DNA of 64,000 bases from Sipunculus nudus. Its lineage: Eukaryota > Annelida > Sipuncula > Golfingiida > Sipunculidae. The position numbers and the translations under genes are program-made. The notes under the pieces were generated by a model. It was not told the DNA's origin and made no database searches. It was given only the letters and a program-made list of their open reading frames with translations. The stretch lies in NCBI GenBank assembly GCA_026874595.1, contig CM049314.1, positions 29,089,729 through 29,153,728 on the forward strand, in the 5' to 3' direction. Shown piece by piece: positions 26,453-37,200 of the stretch. Numbering within the stretch: position 1 is the stretch's first letter; the number at the start of each line of letters is the position of its first letter.

Positions 26453-28981
26453 ATGGCACGGCAAACAGCCGACCCGAAACCGATGAGCAGGGAGGAATGG
26501 GACGAGCAGTTGCAAAACACGGGATGGACGCGCAAGAACGTCATCAGAGACGGAAACAGTTTTTTTCAGGCTGTGGCCATACTAATGAACGGGATGCACG
26601 AAGGCCAGCATGGGAGGTTGCGTCAGGTAGTAAGGGATCACACAGGCAACAACGAGCTGCAGGACGGTGTTGAACCCGGAAACGACGCGATGCGGGCGAT
26701 ATCACATAAGTACGATTGCCATGTAAATGTCCTGCGGACGACAGGTGACATCCGCCTTCTGGCATCATTAACACGTAGCAGGAAACCTTCAATAACTCTC
26801 GTACACACCGAAGGAGGGTACGACGTTTTAATACCGACATCTGAACAAGCAAAAGTAGAACCACAGTCCTGTTCTCCTCCTCGTGCCATAGATATGTACG
26901 CGGATGCGGCATCCTCTTTACTCGCGGATCTTGACAAAGAATGGGCGAGGATCATGCACCGCATGCAGACAAGTGCCAGCACCAGACAAGAGCGTAGCGG
27001 CGGATTGGACGAAAGACCGATAACAGGACCGTTGCGGGAAGAACAGCACCGGCGGCACCTGCCTTCAATCAGTGCAAATGCCGCTGGTGGGAGCGCAGAT
27101 CAAATGTGTACGGATGAACATGTGACGGCGGGTGGTGAACGCGGAGAGGCAATGAGTACGGAGGAAACAGCGGATAAAACAGAAATACGAAAACGGCGGA
27201 TGACATCAACAGCAAGTAGAACAAACGCTCCAAGCCGTCCACAGTCGGGCAGTGTGACAGACGACCAACCGGTCTCAGGCAGTAAATCGAAAAGAAAGAA
27301 GTGTACTAAGCCCAAAACACCCGCACAGGCACCCCAAATGGACACCACGACTACGTCAGAAACGCAAACATATAGTGATCCCGCACCTGAGACACGAGAC
27401 TCAACGACCCAGGAGGCTGTCCAAAAAGGCCCCGAACCCGACCCCCAGGTATTATTCAATGAAGTTAAAAATATGCATGCTGAACTACAACAGGCCTGGT
27501 CACCGATTAAAAGTATCCGTGCTGTATCGCCACCAGCCATGTCACAGATTAATGACGAAACCGATAGGAACGTAGACGACGATAATGCCGCCCAACAATT
27601 GCTGGGTCAGCTTACAATGCTGGGTGCTCAGATTCCAGCCTCGTCATCAAACCAAGACGAAACCGATTTCGATATGATGACAGGTGAAATGTCACTGGCC
27701 GCAACAGAACTCGCCAGACTACAAGCCGCAGAAGCTGAAACAGAACGCGCCATTCGAGAAGCCGCACAAGCTACAGCAGAACGGGCCAAACTAGAAGCCG
27801 CAATTGCTGCTGCAGAAATCGAACTGCGGCAGTCGGAAGCGGGGGTACAACATGTAGCGGATGGTGTCTACCAACAGGGCGGAACGGGGCAGCCCAATCG
27901 TGTGCCAGGTGACACAGCCGACGACACACGGGAATTGACACTGCCCACAGAAACGGCTGATCACATAGGACATCAAAACGTGTACTGTGCGGAAAAGTGC
28001 GAAGGTGGTATAGATCTGAACGATATTTTATCTGAACTGTTTGGCGATGGACAATCAAATGACCAAGGCGTTCAGACACAACCTGCTGACCAGGGCGCGT
28101 CCGGGTCTGTACACTATCAACATCCTTTCACAGAGGATACCACGTTCAGTCTTCCTTCATTTGACGGGGAGGACGACCGCAAACAGCAGGATGACCCTGT
28201 GAGAAAGACCCCCTCAGACACGTCCAACGTGTCTTCATCAACCGGGGTCAACACACAGCAACGGCCTGTAACAGGTTCGAGCATCGGCCAAGAAGCCAGA
28301 GGTGAAGAGGGACAACTGAGTAAATCTGATACGGACGAAACCGAAAGTGCCGTCGCCACCATCATCGCCGCCCTAGAGCATGACGAGCGGCATGAAGAGA
28401 AAAAGGTTACAGGTGACACAGTAAATGGGTTTGTTCCCTGCCCCGCAACTGCCGATGGCGGGGGCACATCACATCACATTGAACAACATGAAACCGACGA
28501 ACAAGAAAGTATACAAGAAGGGAAGGCACACAGCACGGATACAACTGTTACCCAAGACCCTCCATATCACAGCGATACAGCACATGGAACGCCCATGCGG
28601 CAGGGCCAAGAGGACATCCTGCAGATGGCAATGAACCAATGTGACATATTTAGCGCTTCAGATATCTGTCCCGATAACGTACCCACTGCGCCCTCTGTCA
28701 CTGATCTGGGGGAAAACGCAGGGGCTGAACACGTCGCGCCTTCTGTCTCTGCCGTCCCAGGGGATACTGCTGACACAGATATTCCTTCTGAACATCCGCG
28801 ACATGTGGGGGAGAATGAGGCACCGGAACAAGATGCAAATCAACATTTAAGGACGGTAGGGGAAACAGCCACGCCTGTTGCCCATACAGGTGGTGCGGAG
28901 GCGGCTCGCCGTATCGCAGACGGCTCTCCAGACAAAAAAAAAAAGAAACGCGTGGGCGAAAGAGCCACAAGAGTGTTTTGA
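26453..28981 (+). CDS. OTU-like domain protein, N-terminal part of tegument locus; catalytic Cys replaced
   Basis: The start is the first ATG (26453). Residues about 20-140 follow the pattern of an OTU cysteine protease: DGNSFFQAV where active enzymes have DGNC, an LRQVVRDH helix, and a final GGYDVLI where HY is expected. The nucleophile is Ser (26558-26560) and the His is Gly, so it should be an inactive, perhaps ubiquitin-binding, domain. A long disordered, acidic region follows with one Ala/Glu coiled coil (about 420-465). The frame ends in TGA at 28979-28981 just after an A11 run (28934-28944); a -1 shift there would enter the deubiquitinase frame. OTU assignment is by motif only. Confidence 0.6.
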   Translation: MARQTADPKPMSREEWDEQLQNTGWTRKNVIRDGNSFFQAVAILMNGMHEGQHGRLRQVVRDHTGNNELQDGVEPGNDAMRAISHKYDCHVNVLRTTGDIRLLASLTRSRKPSITLVHTEGGYDVLIPTSEQAKVEPQSCSPPRAIDMYADAASSLLADLDKEWARIMHRMQTSASTRQERSGGLDERPITGPLREEQHRRHLPSISANAAGGSADQMCTDEHVTAGGERGEAMSTEETADKTEIRKRRMTSTASRTNAPSRPQSGSVTDDQPVSGSKSKRKKCTKPKTPAQAPQMDTTTTSETQTYSDPAPETRDSTTQEAVQKGPEPDPQVLFNEVKNMHAELQQAWSPIKSIRAVSPPAMSQINDETDRNVDDDNAAQQLLGQLTMLGAQIPASSSNQDETDFDMMTGEMSLAATELARLQAAEAETERAIREAAQATAERAKLEAAIAAAEIELRQSEAGVQHVADGVYQQGGTGQPNRVPGDTADDTRELTLPTETADHIGHQNVYCAEKCEGGIDLNDILSELFGDGQSNDQGVQTQPADQGASGSVHYQHPFTEDTTFSLPSFDGEDDRKQQDDPVRKTPSDTSNVSSSTGVNTQQRPVTGSSIGQEARGEEGQLSKSDTDETESAVATIIAALEHDERHEEKKVTGDTVNGFVPCPATADGGGTSHHIEQHETDEQESIQEGKAHSTDTTVTQDPPYHSDTAHGTPMRQGQEDILQMAMNQCDIFSASDICPDNVPTAPSVTDLGENAGAEHVAPSVSAVPGDTADTDIPSEHPRHVGENEAPEQDANQHLRTVGETATPVAHTGGAEAARRIADGSPDKKKKKRVGERATRVF
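28934..28944 (+). other. A11 run, candidate -1 frameshift or assembly slip site
   Basis: Eleven A residues lie 35 nt before the end of the OTU-like frame. The downstream frame is open back to a TGA at 28816-28818, so the frame change must fall within 28819-28981 and the A11 run is the likeliest place. It may be programmed slippage, transcriptional slippage, or a miscounted homopolymer. Confidence 0.6.
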
Positions 28982-31029
28982 AACCATCAAACAAGCCTTC
29001 TACCGCCGACAAGCAAAACGTGGCTCTGAAGCAGACAGCACGACGTCTTAAACGTAACTCGGTACGGCTCAGTACGAAAATACTAGAACCTCGTGTTATA
29101 CACCCCACACCAGTTCCTGACTTACCCAAGCGGAGACCGAGGCGCCAGCTACGCGTTGCGCACGTTGACCACCCGTACTCGAAACCCCCTGGGTCGGCAG
29201 ACGAGCCGAAGTGCATACGCAAAAAGCGGCAAGGACAACGGCGCAGAGCATCTAGTGCGCAGAACGATCGGCCATGTCAGTTATCATCCCGGCCCGCTGA
29301 TGACACAGTTACGACGCCCTCGGGCTCGGAAAAGGCAGGCGAACGACCGACCGCGGAAGACACCGCCGGACATGCAAAAAACGCAGAACAAACAACACAT
29401 GAAGAAAATACGAGCGGCGCGAGGGGCGAGTCGGACCAGATGGACACAACAGCCTGTGAGCAGAGGGAAACCAGCGCGGAAGAGTGTGGAGAAATGGAAG
29501 GTGACGATAGCGCCCCTTCCATGTCTGGAGACTATCCGACACGTGTTATGTTGTGTGATACGTTCGAAGACATAAAAACTCGGGAGTACTTCCAACTGGA
29601 CAAAGGCGGTATGTATAGTGTAGATATGACTCTTTGTCGTCCGCAGACCCCAAACCCCAGCGCGGACCACGCTTCCCTCCTAGCACCGCGGGTGAGAGAT
29701 TCACACACGGTCACAGGTGCACCGTTTATGCAAACAGAAGAAACACAGGACGGACAGGAACAAGATGACGCGAGTTCTGTTTCACTTACAGAAAGAATAC
29801 AGAATATGCCTGCCACGTTCGAGCAGAGCATGGACGACAGCGATGCGTCTGATGACACGTTGGAACAGCATATGGACGAGAGTAGCGAATGTGAGGGAAA
29901 CGTGCCTATTAGTGTAACTACCATGGATGAGTCGGACGGCACGGTGGAAGACGAGGGAGGCGTGAACGACGCACGGCGTGTCCCTGTCAATACACAAGGA
30001 AAGACTGTCGCGTCACGCGGTGACCGCCCATGTGATACGGAGACCGCCAACGAAGGCAGAGGATCTGACAAACAGAGAGATATGCCTCGCAGCGACCGCC
30101 CGGACGAAACACGATCGAGTTCAGGCGGACCTCCCCGGCACGCGTCACAGAAAGATACAACGGGAAAAGATGCATCAAACACAGACGCGTGTGATATACC
30201 ACCTGGACACCCGGTGATCACGAAGTGCGTGACGGGGTCATTTCACCAGGGGGACCACCAACATTTTCTTTCGTTCTCAGTCGGAAAACAGTGTGTTCCC
30301 AACTGCGCAGTGGCTTTGATCCGGTGCAGCATTGAGGACCCGGAGACTTGGACAACCTCCACATTAGACGACATTTTAGACGCCGGCGACCAGCTTTACT
30401 ACAGCATTAAAGGGTACCCTGTGGAAGACGCGGGATACGTTTGTTTGGACGAGTTGCCGGAAACGATTGACTGCTTCTCGCGTTCTTTCTCTGTGGTATC
30501 GTACATGTACCGGAGCGACCTGATTAACAGAAATGATTTCCGTAACACTTACAGAACGTTACGGATGGCTCTGTGTGACGACAAGGGGTACTTATCGTCG
30601 ATCCTGATACTCCAAGACTGCGCAATCGCTGTCATGCAAAAAGGTAGCAAATATTACGTCTTCGATTCGCACAGTCGGGACATGCGCGGGAAGGTCACAC
30701 CAACGGGCACATCTGTGCTTTTGGGATTTGACATTCTTGCAGAGGCTATTAAGCATATAACAAATCTCGCGTACACGCTGAAAGTAAACGGATACGAAAG
30801 CAGATTGTACAGTATAACTGAGAACCGAGTGGACGCACCTGTCCGAGAGCAAACGGACCCTGTTGCCCCCGTCCACAGCACGCCGCGGGCGGACACGCCA
30901 GTTGATACGCAGCAGTCGGACCGGGTGGACGAAACGAGAGAAGAGGACGTCGCCTCAGCCTGTAACACAGGAGCTGACGAGAAAATGGAAGAGCAGGATG
31001 TGGCGGCATCCGAGCAACATTCGGGTTAG
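28978..31029 (+). CDS. UL36: Viral deubiquitinase domain (peptidase C76, UL36-type), part of tegument locus
   Basis: The frame opens without an ATG; its first in-frame ATG is about 150 codons in, which suggests that it is entered from the OTU-like frame by a -1 shift. A basic, disordered N-terminus leads to an ordered domain at about 30215-30810. This has GKQCVPN with the candidate nucleophile Cys (30292-30294) and FDSHSRD with Asp (30664-30666) and His (30670-30672), the signature of the herpesvirus large-tegument deubiquitinase. All catalytic residues are present. The frame stops at TAG 31027-31029 in an acidic segment that is partly duplicated downstream. In known herpesviruses this domain is the N-terminus of UL36, fitting its place before the giant ORF. 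Confidence 0.75.
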   Translation: MKPSNKPSTADKQNVALKQTARRLKRNSVRLSTKILEPRVIHPTPVPDLPKRRPRRQLRVAHVDHPYSKPPGSADEPKCIRKKRQGQRRRASSAQNDRPCQLSSRPADDTVTTPSGSEKAGERPTAEDTAGHAKNAEQTTHEENTSGARGESDQMDTTACEQRETSAEECGEMEGDDSAPSMSGDYPTRVMLCDTFEDIKTREYFQLDKGGMYSVDMTLCRPQTPNPSADHASLLAPRVRDSHTVTGAPFMQTEETQDGQEQDDASSVSLTERIQNMPATFEQSMDDSDASDDTLEQHMDESSECEGNVPISVTTMDESDGTVEDEGGVNDARRVPVNTQGKTVASRGDRPCDTETANEGRGSDKQRDMPRSDRPDETRSSSGGPPRHASQKDTTGKDASNTDACDIPPGHPVITKCVTGSFHQGDHQHFLSFSVGKQCVPNCAVALIRCSIEDPETWTTSTLDDILDAGDQLYYSIKGYPVEDAGYVCLDELPETIDCFSRSFSVVSYMYRSDLINRNDFRNTYRTLRMALCDDKGYLSSILILQDCAIAVMQKGSKYYVFDSHSRDMRGKVTPTGTSVLLGFDILAEAIKHITNLAYTLKVNGYESRLYSITENRVDAPVREQTDPVAPVHSTPRADTPVDTQQSDRVDETREEDVASACNTGADEKMEEQDVAASEQHSG

Positions 31030-31280
31030 TCCGGTGCGGAAGAAATGGAAGATGTGCAAGGTGACATCACCCGTGAGGAAACGACAGAAGAGGACGTCGC
31101 CACAAGACTGCTCAGGAGCAGCCAGATGACGGGGCAGGCCAACCAAACCCCGCCTCCGCCTGTAACACAGGGGCTGAAGCGGATATGGAAGAGCAGGATG
31201 TGGCGGCATACGAGCAACATTCGGGTCCATCCGAGACGGAAGAAATGGAAAATGTGCAGGGTGACATCACCCGTGATGAA
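30938..31280 (+). repeat. Imperfect tandem duplication, offset about 200 nt
   Basis: A segment encoding an acidic peptide with MEEQDVAA and GDIT occurs twice, for example ATGGAAGAGCAGGATGTGG at 30985 and again at 31185. The offset of 200 nt is not a multiple of three. The first copy contains the TAG at 31027-31029, and the frame changes between the copies. Confidence 0.8.
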
Positions 31281-34200
31281 CAGACCCCTCCGCGATCAGG
31301 CGAAGGCGACCCAGGAGTCGACGATCTGAACACATCGACCCGCAAGAAGCTCCATATCAAAAGTCAACCCGGAAAAGCTTCAAACAACAGAGGTCGCCCC
31401 TCAAAAGGCGTGACGCACGGAAAGATGGACGAACATGCTGCGTCGTTGGTCAAACGGTATGAAGAGGCAGTCAAAGTAAACAACGAACGTAGAGACACAC
31501 TTGCACATTTCTGTGCAATTTGCACGTCCAAAGTGGTTGGAAATATCGAGGAGGTAGAGGAAATGAAGCAGAAACTGACAATGTTGAAGACGAAAGCACT
31601 GCGAGCGCGTACGAATATCCCATCATTACAGGGCGTCGATATACCCCTGATTGTGAAAAAGAAAGTAGAGCGTAAGCACAAGATAAACATAATGCCTAAC
31701 ACAGCGAAGGCTACAAAGGCTTTAGACAAGGCAGAAACAGAAGCAGCCAAAAGGGAAAAGAAAGAAAATGATCAAACAATCGCAGACATGCGGGCAGGCC
31801 TTTTGAACGAATTGCGAGACCCCAGTGTCACGTACGATGACGTGAAACGAAACGAGTCGAAATACCAGCACGTCCTGCCAATAACGCCCGCAGAAGAAAA
31901 AGACGCTAAGAGTACCGTCGAAGCATGGATGACGAACATGGCCGATTACATCGAATATGCCCTGATCCACATCGAAAAAAAAGCAGAAGAGTCACCGTCC
32001 ATGTTGGCCGAGCCACCCCGTGGAGTGCCCGGGATTTTCTGGTTACACAAAGAAACGGATACACAAGTTGCGACGGGCAGAGCGCTGTTGGAAATGTACA
32101 GGGTGCTGCGCGCCAGCGCCGTTGACCATAACAAAACGCTGATAGACATGGTGGATCAACTCAAAGCATGGCTCGAGAATGCTTCTTTGCAATGTGTACA
32201 TGATAAGATCCGCGCGTGCCTCGAGACATGGTACGAACTGGACGCTTCTGTTCTCGACGAACGAGTCGATGCAATGCTCGGTCAGATTATGCCCCAATTA
32301 CGTCTGATGAGGCTCCGTATCAGAAGCGGGACCAGTGGTGACGATGAAAAAAGTTTACGACGCATGAAGATACAGATCACAGATATGCAGGAAGACTTGC
32401 GGGAACTGCTCAGAAGCGTGTATGAATCTGCAGCACAGTACAGGGTGACCTCTAAAAAAAATGGACAATGGCATAACACGTTGACAGAAACGGGGAAAAA
32501 GCTGCAGAGAGAGTTGAAACAAATTGAGCAGGACATAGCTGCTGTGAGCGCACGGGTAGTGTCACTACCACAGCTCCGCAAGTCGCACCGGAGGAGAAGG
32601 AATGTCCCTTCAACGCCGCTGACCGAAACTGAACCAACGGAGGGCCCTCCTTCAGCGCCCGAAACGGCATCAGTGAGAGAAAACCAGTCCGACGAAGTGA
32701 ATTACGACCGTCACGAGAACGATCCTTTGACGCGGGACGAAACCCGTCGCATATTGACGGAAAAGAATACACCAATGCAGGTGCGCATCGCTACCATTGC
32801 TCAGACGTGCCCGGAGGTGAAAAAATGGAACACGCGGGTAAGCAAAGCCAAGGACGATTACGCCTCTCATAAGCGCCACCTCGAGGAAATTATTAAACGT
32901 TGCATGGGTACTGAGTGCTCTTCGTGCACAGAAGCAGCATCGTTTATACAAACGATCGACGAGCTGGAGGGTGATGGGCAATCCCTGCGACGCACAACCA
33001 AAAATGTTCTTATGAAAGACCATGGCATCCCCGCAGAGATATGGGATGAATTGCGGGTCATCGCAGAGGTGTATGCGATCCCCGACTTGCCGGACACAGA
33101 GAAAGTGAGAACGAAACTGCGGGCACAGTTGGAGAAACTGAGTAAACAGGAAAAGGACGCAGAGAGAAAACAACTGCTGCAGCTCGTGAAAAGCGGTCAA
33201 CTGGAATACGCGAGAGCCAGAAACGTCGTACAATCTCTTCTGCCTCTGCAAAAGGACGACGTATCGTTTGGGAAACAGGCGGTGGAAGTGTGGGTCAATA
33301 ACGTGGTCAAAGACGTCGAAATTGCATTGTCTGACTATGAGCAATCGTGTCCACCTGGATGCGATGCTCCGCCTGAAAAACTACCGTGTTACATCTGTCT
33401 ACTTGAGAAACCTGACAGTACCGGCGCTGAGCTGCAGGAGTTGCTCGGAGTTTGCAAGGACGTTTATAATGCCTCTCACAACGATTCCCGCGAGGACAAG
33501 CTGAACAGGTTGATCGCCTGGGCTCGTCAGCCCGGCACCAAACCTATTCTGAAAGGGTTGCGCTGCTGTTTCAAAAACGTGTGGAACGCCGAAAGCGAGG
33601 AATTGGAAAAGCAGATAAATGAACACGTAAGTCGAGTAGATGAGATGTTCAGAAACGTAGACGCGTCGTACACGTCGGACGAAAGCAACCGTAAGAATGT
33701 CACTCTCCTGGAAGAACACATTGAAAAGGTGAGCCAGGTGAAGAAATCACTTTCGTGGTGTGAGGATAAAGCCGCAGCATGGCTTCAAAAGTTAGGTGGG
33801 AATCAGGACCAGCCGTTCGACGTAAAAGGATGTCGTTCGGACGGCTTGAAGAAGATACTACAGTTACTGAATGCAAAGAACGATAAGGCAAACGCGCTTA
33901 TAGGAAAGTTGCAAGGCTGGAAAACAGCCGAGCATGTACAGGCACAAACCGCAAGCAGTCCTGGGCAGTCCTCTACCGTTCGGGGCACAGGTGATGACGA
34001 ATTGATAGCCAGAACACACGCGGCGCAAACTGCTGCGGCAGAAACGGCTGCAGCAGAAACGGCATGGTTGAAAGAAGTGCTGGTCGCCACTGAACAATAC
34101 AACACCTCAACGGAAAAGACCCGTGCATGGATCCAGGCATGCAAGACGTTTCAATTTGAAAATACACGTGATATCGATATGTACAAGAAGGAACTCGATC

Positions 34201-37200
34201 AGCAGGTGGGAGTACTCGATATACACAACAGCACCTTGGACAAACTCAGACGCGGTAACTGCGTGGTAGACGGAACGCTGGTCGCCAGCAAGGACACTAC
34301 TTTTTGGGGAAATAAGGAGAAGGAGCAGATCCGTTTTAAAAAAACCGAACCAATCACACGCACACAGATAGAGGAGGCCAAGAGGGTCATGCAGACTAAA
34401 AGAAAAGAACTGGAAGCTAAAGAAAAACGCCAGAGGCGCGAGGATATCGTCAGAGATCTCACTGCAAGTGGCACTCTCACAGACGTGACAAGCAACCTGG
34501 CACAATACATGGACACGATCTATCCGCTCACTAAAGAAGAGGTTACGGATCTCTGCTTGCACTGTTCACATTGGACAGACCGTTTGACAGAAGACGTAGA
34601 GCGGTTGGCACACGCGTACACAAGCGGACTAGACGAAGGTGCCTCACAGGATGCTCCACGTTGTATCGCGGATGAAGTCCCGGCCGTTTTCGGATTGCTT
34701 GAACACATGTGCTCGGACAACTCAGACAAGAAACAGCAATATCAACGGAAACGTAAAGAAGCCGAAACTTTGCTTGAAATCTATCAAAACCTTCGGGCAG
34801 AGCAGTGCGCGCGTGACACAGACAACGCCAGCCGCATTCAATTTCTCACAGAACGGGCTTGGAGAGAAACCACCCCGAAGAGGACCAGCAACGTATTGCT
34901 CCATTGCATCATTCAGGTTTTCAACGAGTGGACGGATCAGACCGTGCGAGATTGCACGGAAACCGTACGAGGTTCGGCGTCTGCCATACAGGCCAGTTCA
35001 GAGGATATCGAAAGTTTTTCTAAGGACGGCATGCATCATCACATTACCACGTGGGACCAAACCGGACTGGACCAAGCGAACAACCAACTGCGCGACTCAC
35101 AAAAACGACTGAATGACACGCTAAACGCCCTGACGGCAGCAAAAGCAGCGGCGGGTACCCATTGGAACAAAGGAGACGGTGGTTTCGCGAAAAAACTGCA
35201 TGCAGCGGACAAAAGCATCAATGCAGCCATACACCAGATTCAGCTGCTGAATGTGCGTGCGGAACACCTAAGACAAAAAACCGACATGGATAACAAACAC
35301 ACCGGGTCCGATCACGGCGAACCTGCAGACCATGTTACCGAGGCTTATAATAAATTGCTGACCACCGGTTTATCTGAAAACGCAAATCTGCCCGACACCA
35401 TACTACAACACGTGAACAGATGTGGGCCAACAGATGAGGTTACCCGGATGCTGGATTCGCTCTTCCGACACCTGGCGCGTGTCCTTGAATGTCCCAGGCG
35501 GCTGCAGGATCAGGTCAGGTTTGGCACACAGCTTGGCGTTAAACAGCTTGGGACGAGTGACATTCCTTTAGCTAAACGCCTGTATCGTCTTGTCGACATA
35601 GTTGCCGCGAGGACGGGAACCCGAACCACGTACAGGCAGGAACTGGAAGCCGGCCATGTCGTCATCAGCGGAATAGAAAGTGCCGGGAATGCAATTAGCC
35701 ACATGATCACCGATCGACTAAAGCAAAGTGTCGAGAACCTGTATCCACAAACGCCAGCTTGGACATCTGTGACGGCTAACCTCGACCGCCTTCACAACAT
35801 GATGGAAACGCACGACATGGAGCACACCAAGCGCAGTTGTATGGCAGATATGTTCGAAACGAAACTCAAATATGTGGAAACAGCTGCACAGGAAGCTACC
35901 ACAAACGTGGACAACAGTTTTCAAAGCGTTAGTTATGCATTGTACAGTTTACGACATATACAAAATGAACTGAACATGTTGAAACAAGAAATAGCCAAGG
36001 AGCCAGATAGCGTAAACAAGCAGGAACGGGTGGGCAAGGCGGAAAAGATGTTGAAACAACGCTACATTTCACACCTGCGTAAGCAGCTAGAGGGTGTGAT
36101 AAAGGATATACTGAAAGATGCCATACAGGAAATGCAGGACATCCTGGTGAATTACCACTTGACAGACGAGCACGTACACTACCAATGCATAGCGCACCGT
36201 ACATGTAATGTACGCGAACTACTGAACCGATGCTACCAACTGCTCCAGGAGAATGCTCACTGGGGCGGCAAGGATTGGATGTTTACAACAGGTGGTACAG
36301 GTAACAACGTCATGACACTTCTGAAGCAGCTGAAGCCTGACGATGTAAAATGGTTCGACGGTCTGGTGGGACTTCTGAACAAATCAGTTGATGCCACATT
36401 AGGCAGTACCAAAAACCTCGCGCAGTCCATTCGCAGGTGGGCGTTCGAACAGGGTGAAAAGATACTACGTTCTGAAATACCAGCTGACAGCAGGTTGGAC
36501 CCGACTGAAGATGTGCCCGACTTGCGCGTATGGCTAGATAAAGCTGCTCGCATGGGTGAGCGCGTACAGTCTTCGCTCTCCACCGTTTCCTGGATCCTGC
36601 AGTCGCAGGAATACCAGTACGTGTACGATCTTGTGGCAGGAACCCTCACAGCATTTCAAACGTTAGCGTTGCAAATCACTGGATCCAGCTATCAAACGGC
36701 CCTTAAGTACGCGGATAATTTTAAACAGAGTGTGCATGCTATTGTAGACCGAATCCGGAACGACATATCAAGCGGGCACCAGTTGGTCGTTGCAGAATCG
36801 GCTTTATTCCAAGGGCAGCCCTGTGACGATGTGACAGTGGCGGGAAAAGGTATTTCCGTTAACCTGCATAACATCATACGACATACAGGTGAACTACAGG
36901 ACATCTTACAGGACGCTATGACCATAATATACAGTTTCCGATACGCTCATACGTGGCTCATTCAAACTGTGTATCCTTCGTGGAATAGGACACAGTCTGC
37001 CATTCAGGATTCCCTGCAACGTCTGCAAAATGAAGTAAGCACCTATATACCCCAATATATACTCGACGCATGGATCAAGCAGCTGGACGATAAAAGCAGC
37101 CAGTTGTTCTTGGATTGGTTGCAGGCAAAGATACATACAGAAACGCAAGTGTCAACTCACCTGCATACCTGTTATGGCACGAGAAATTTCATGCACGAAT

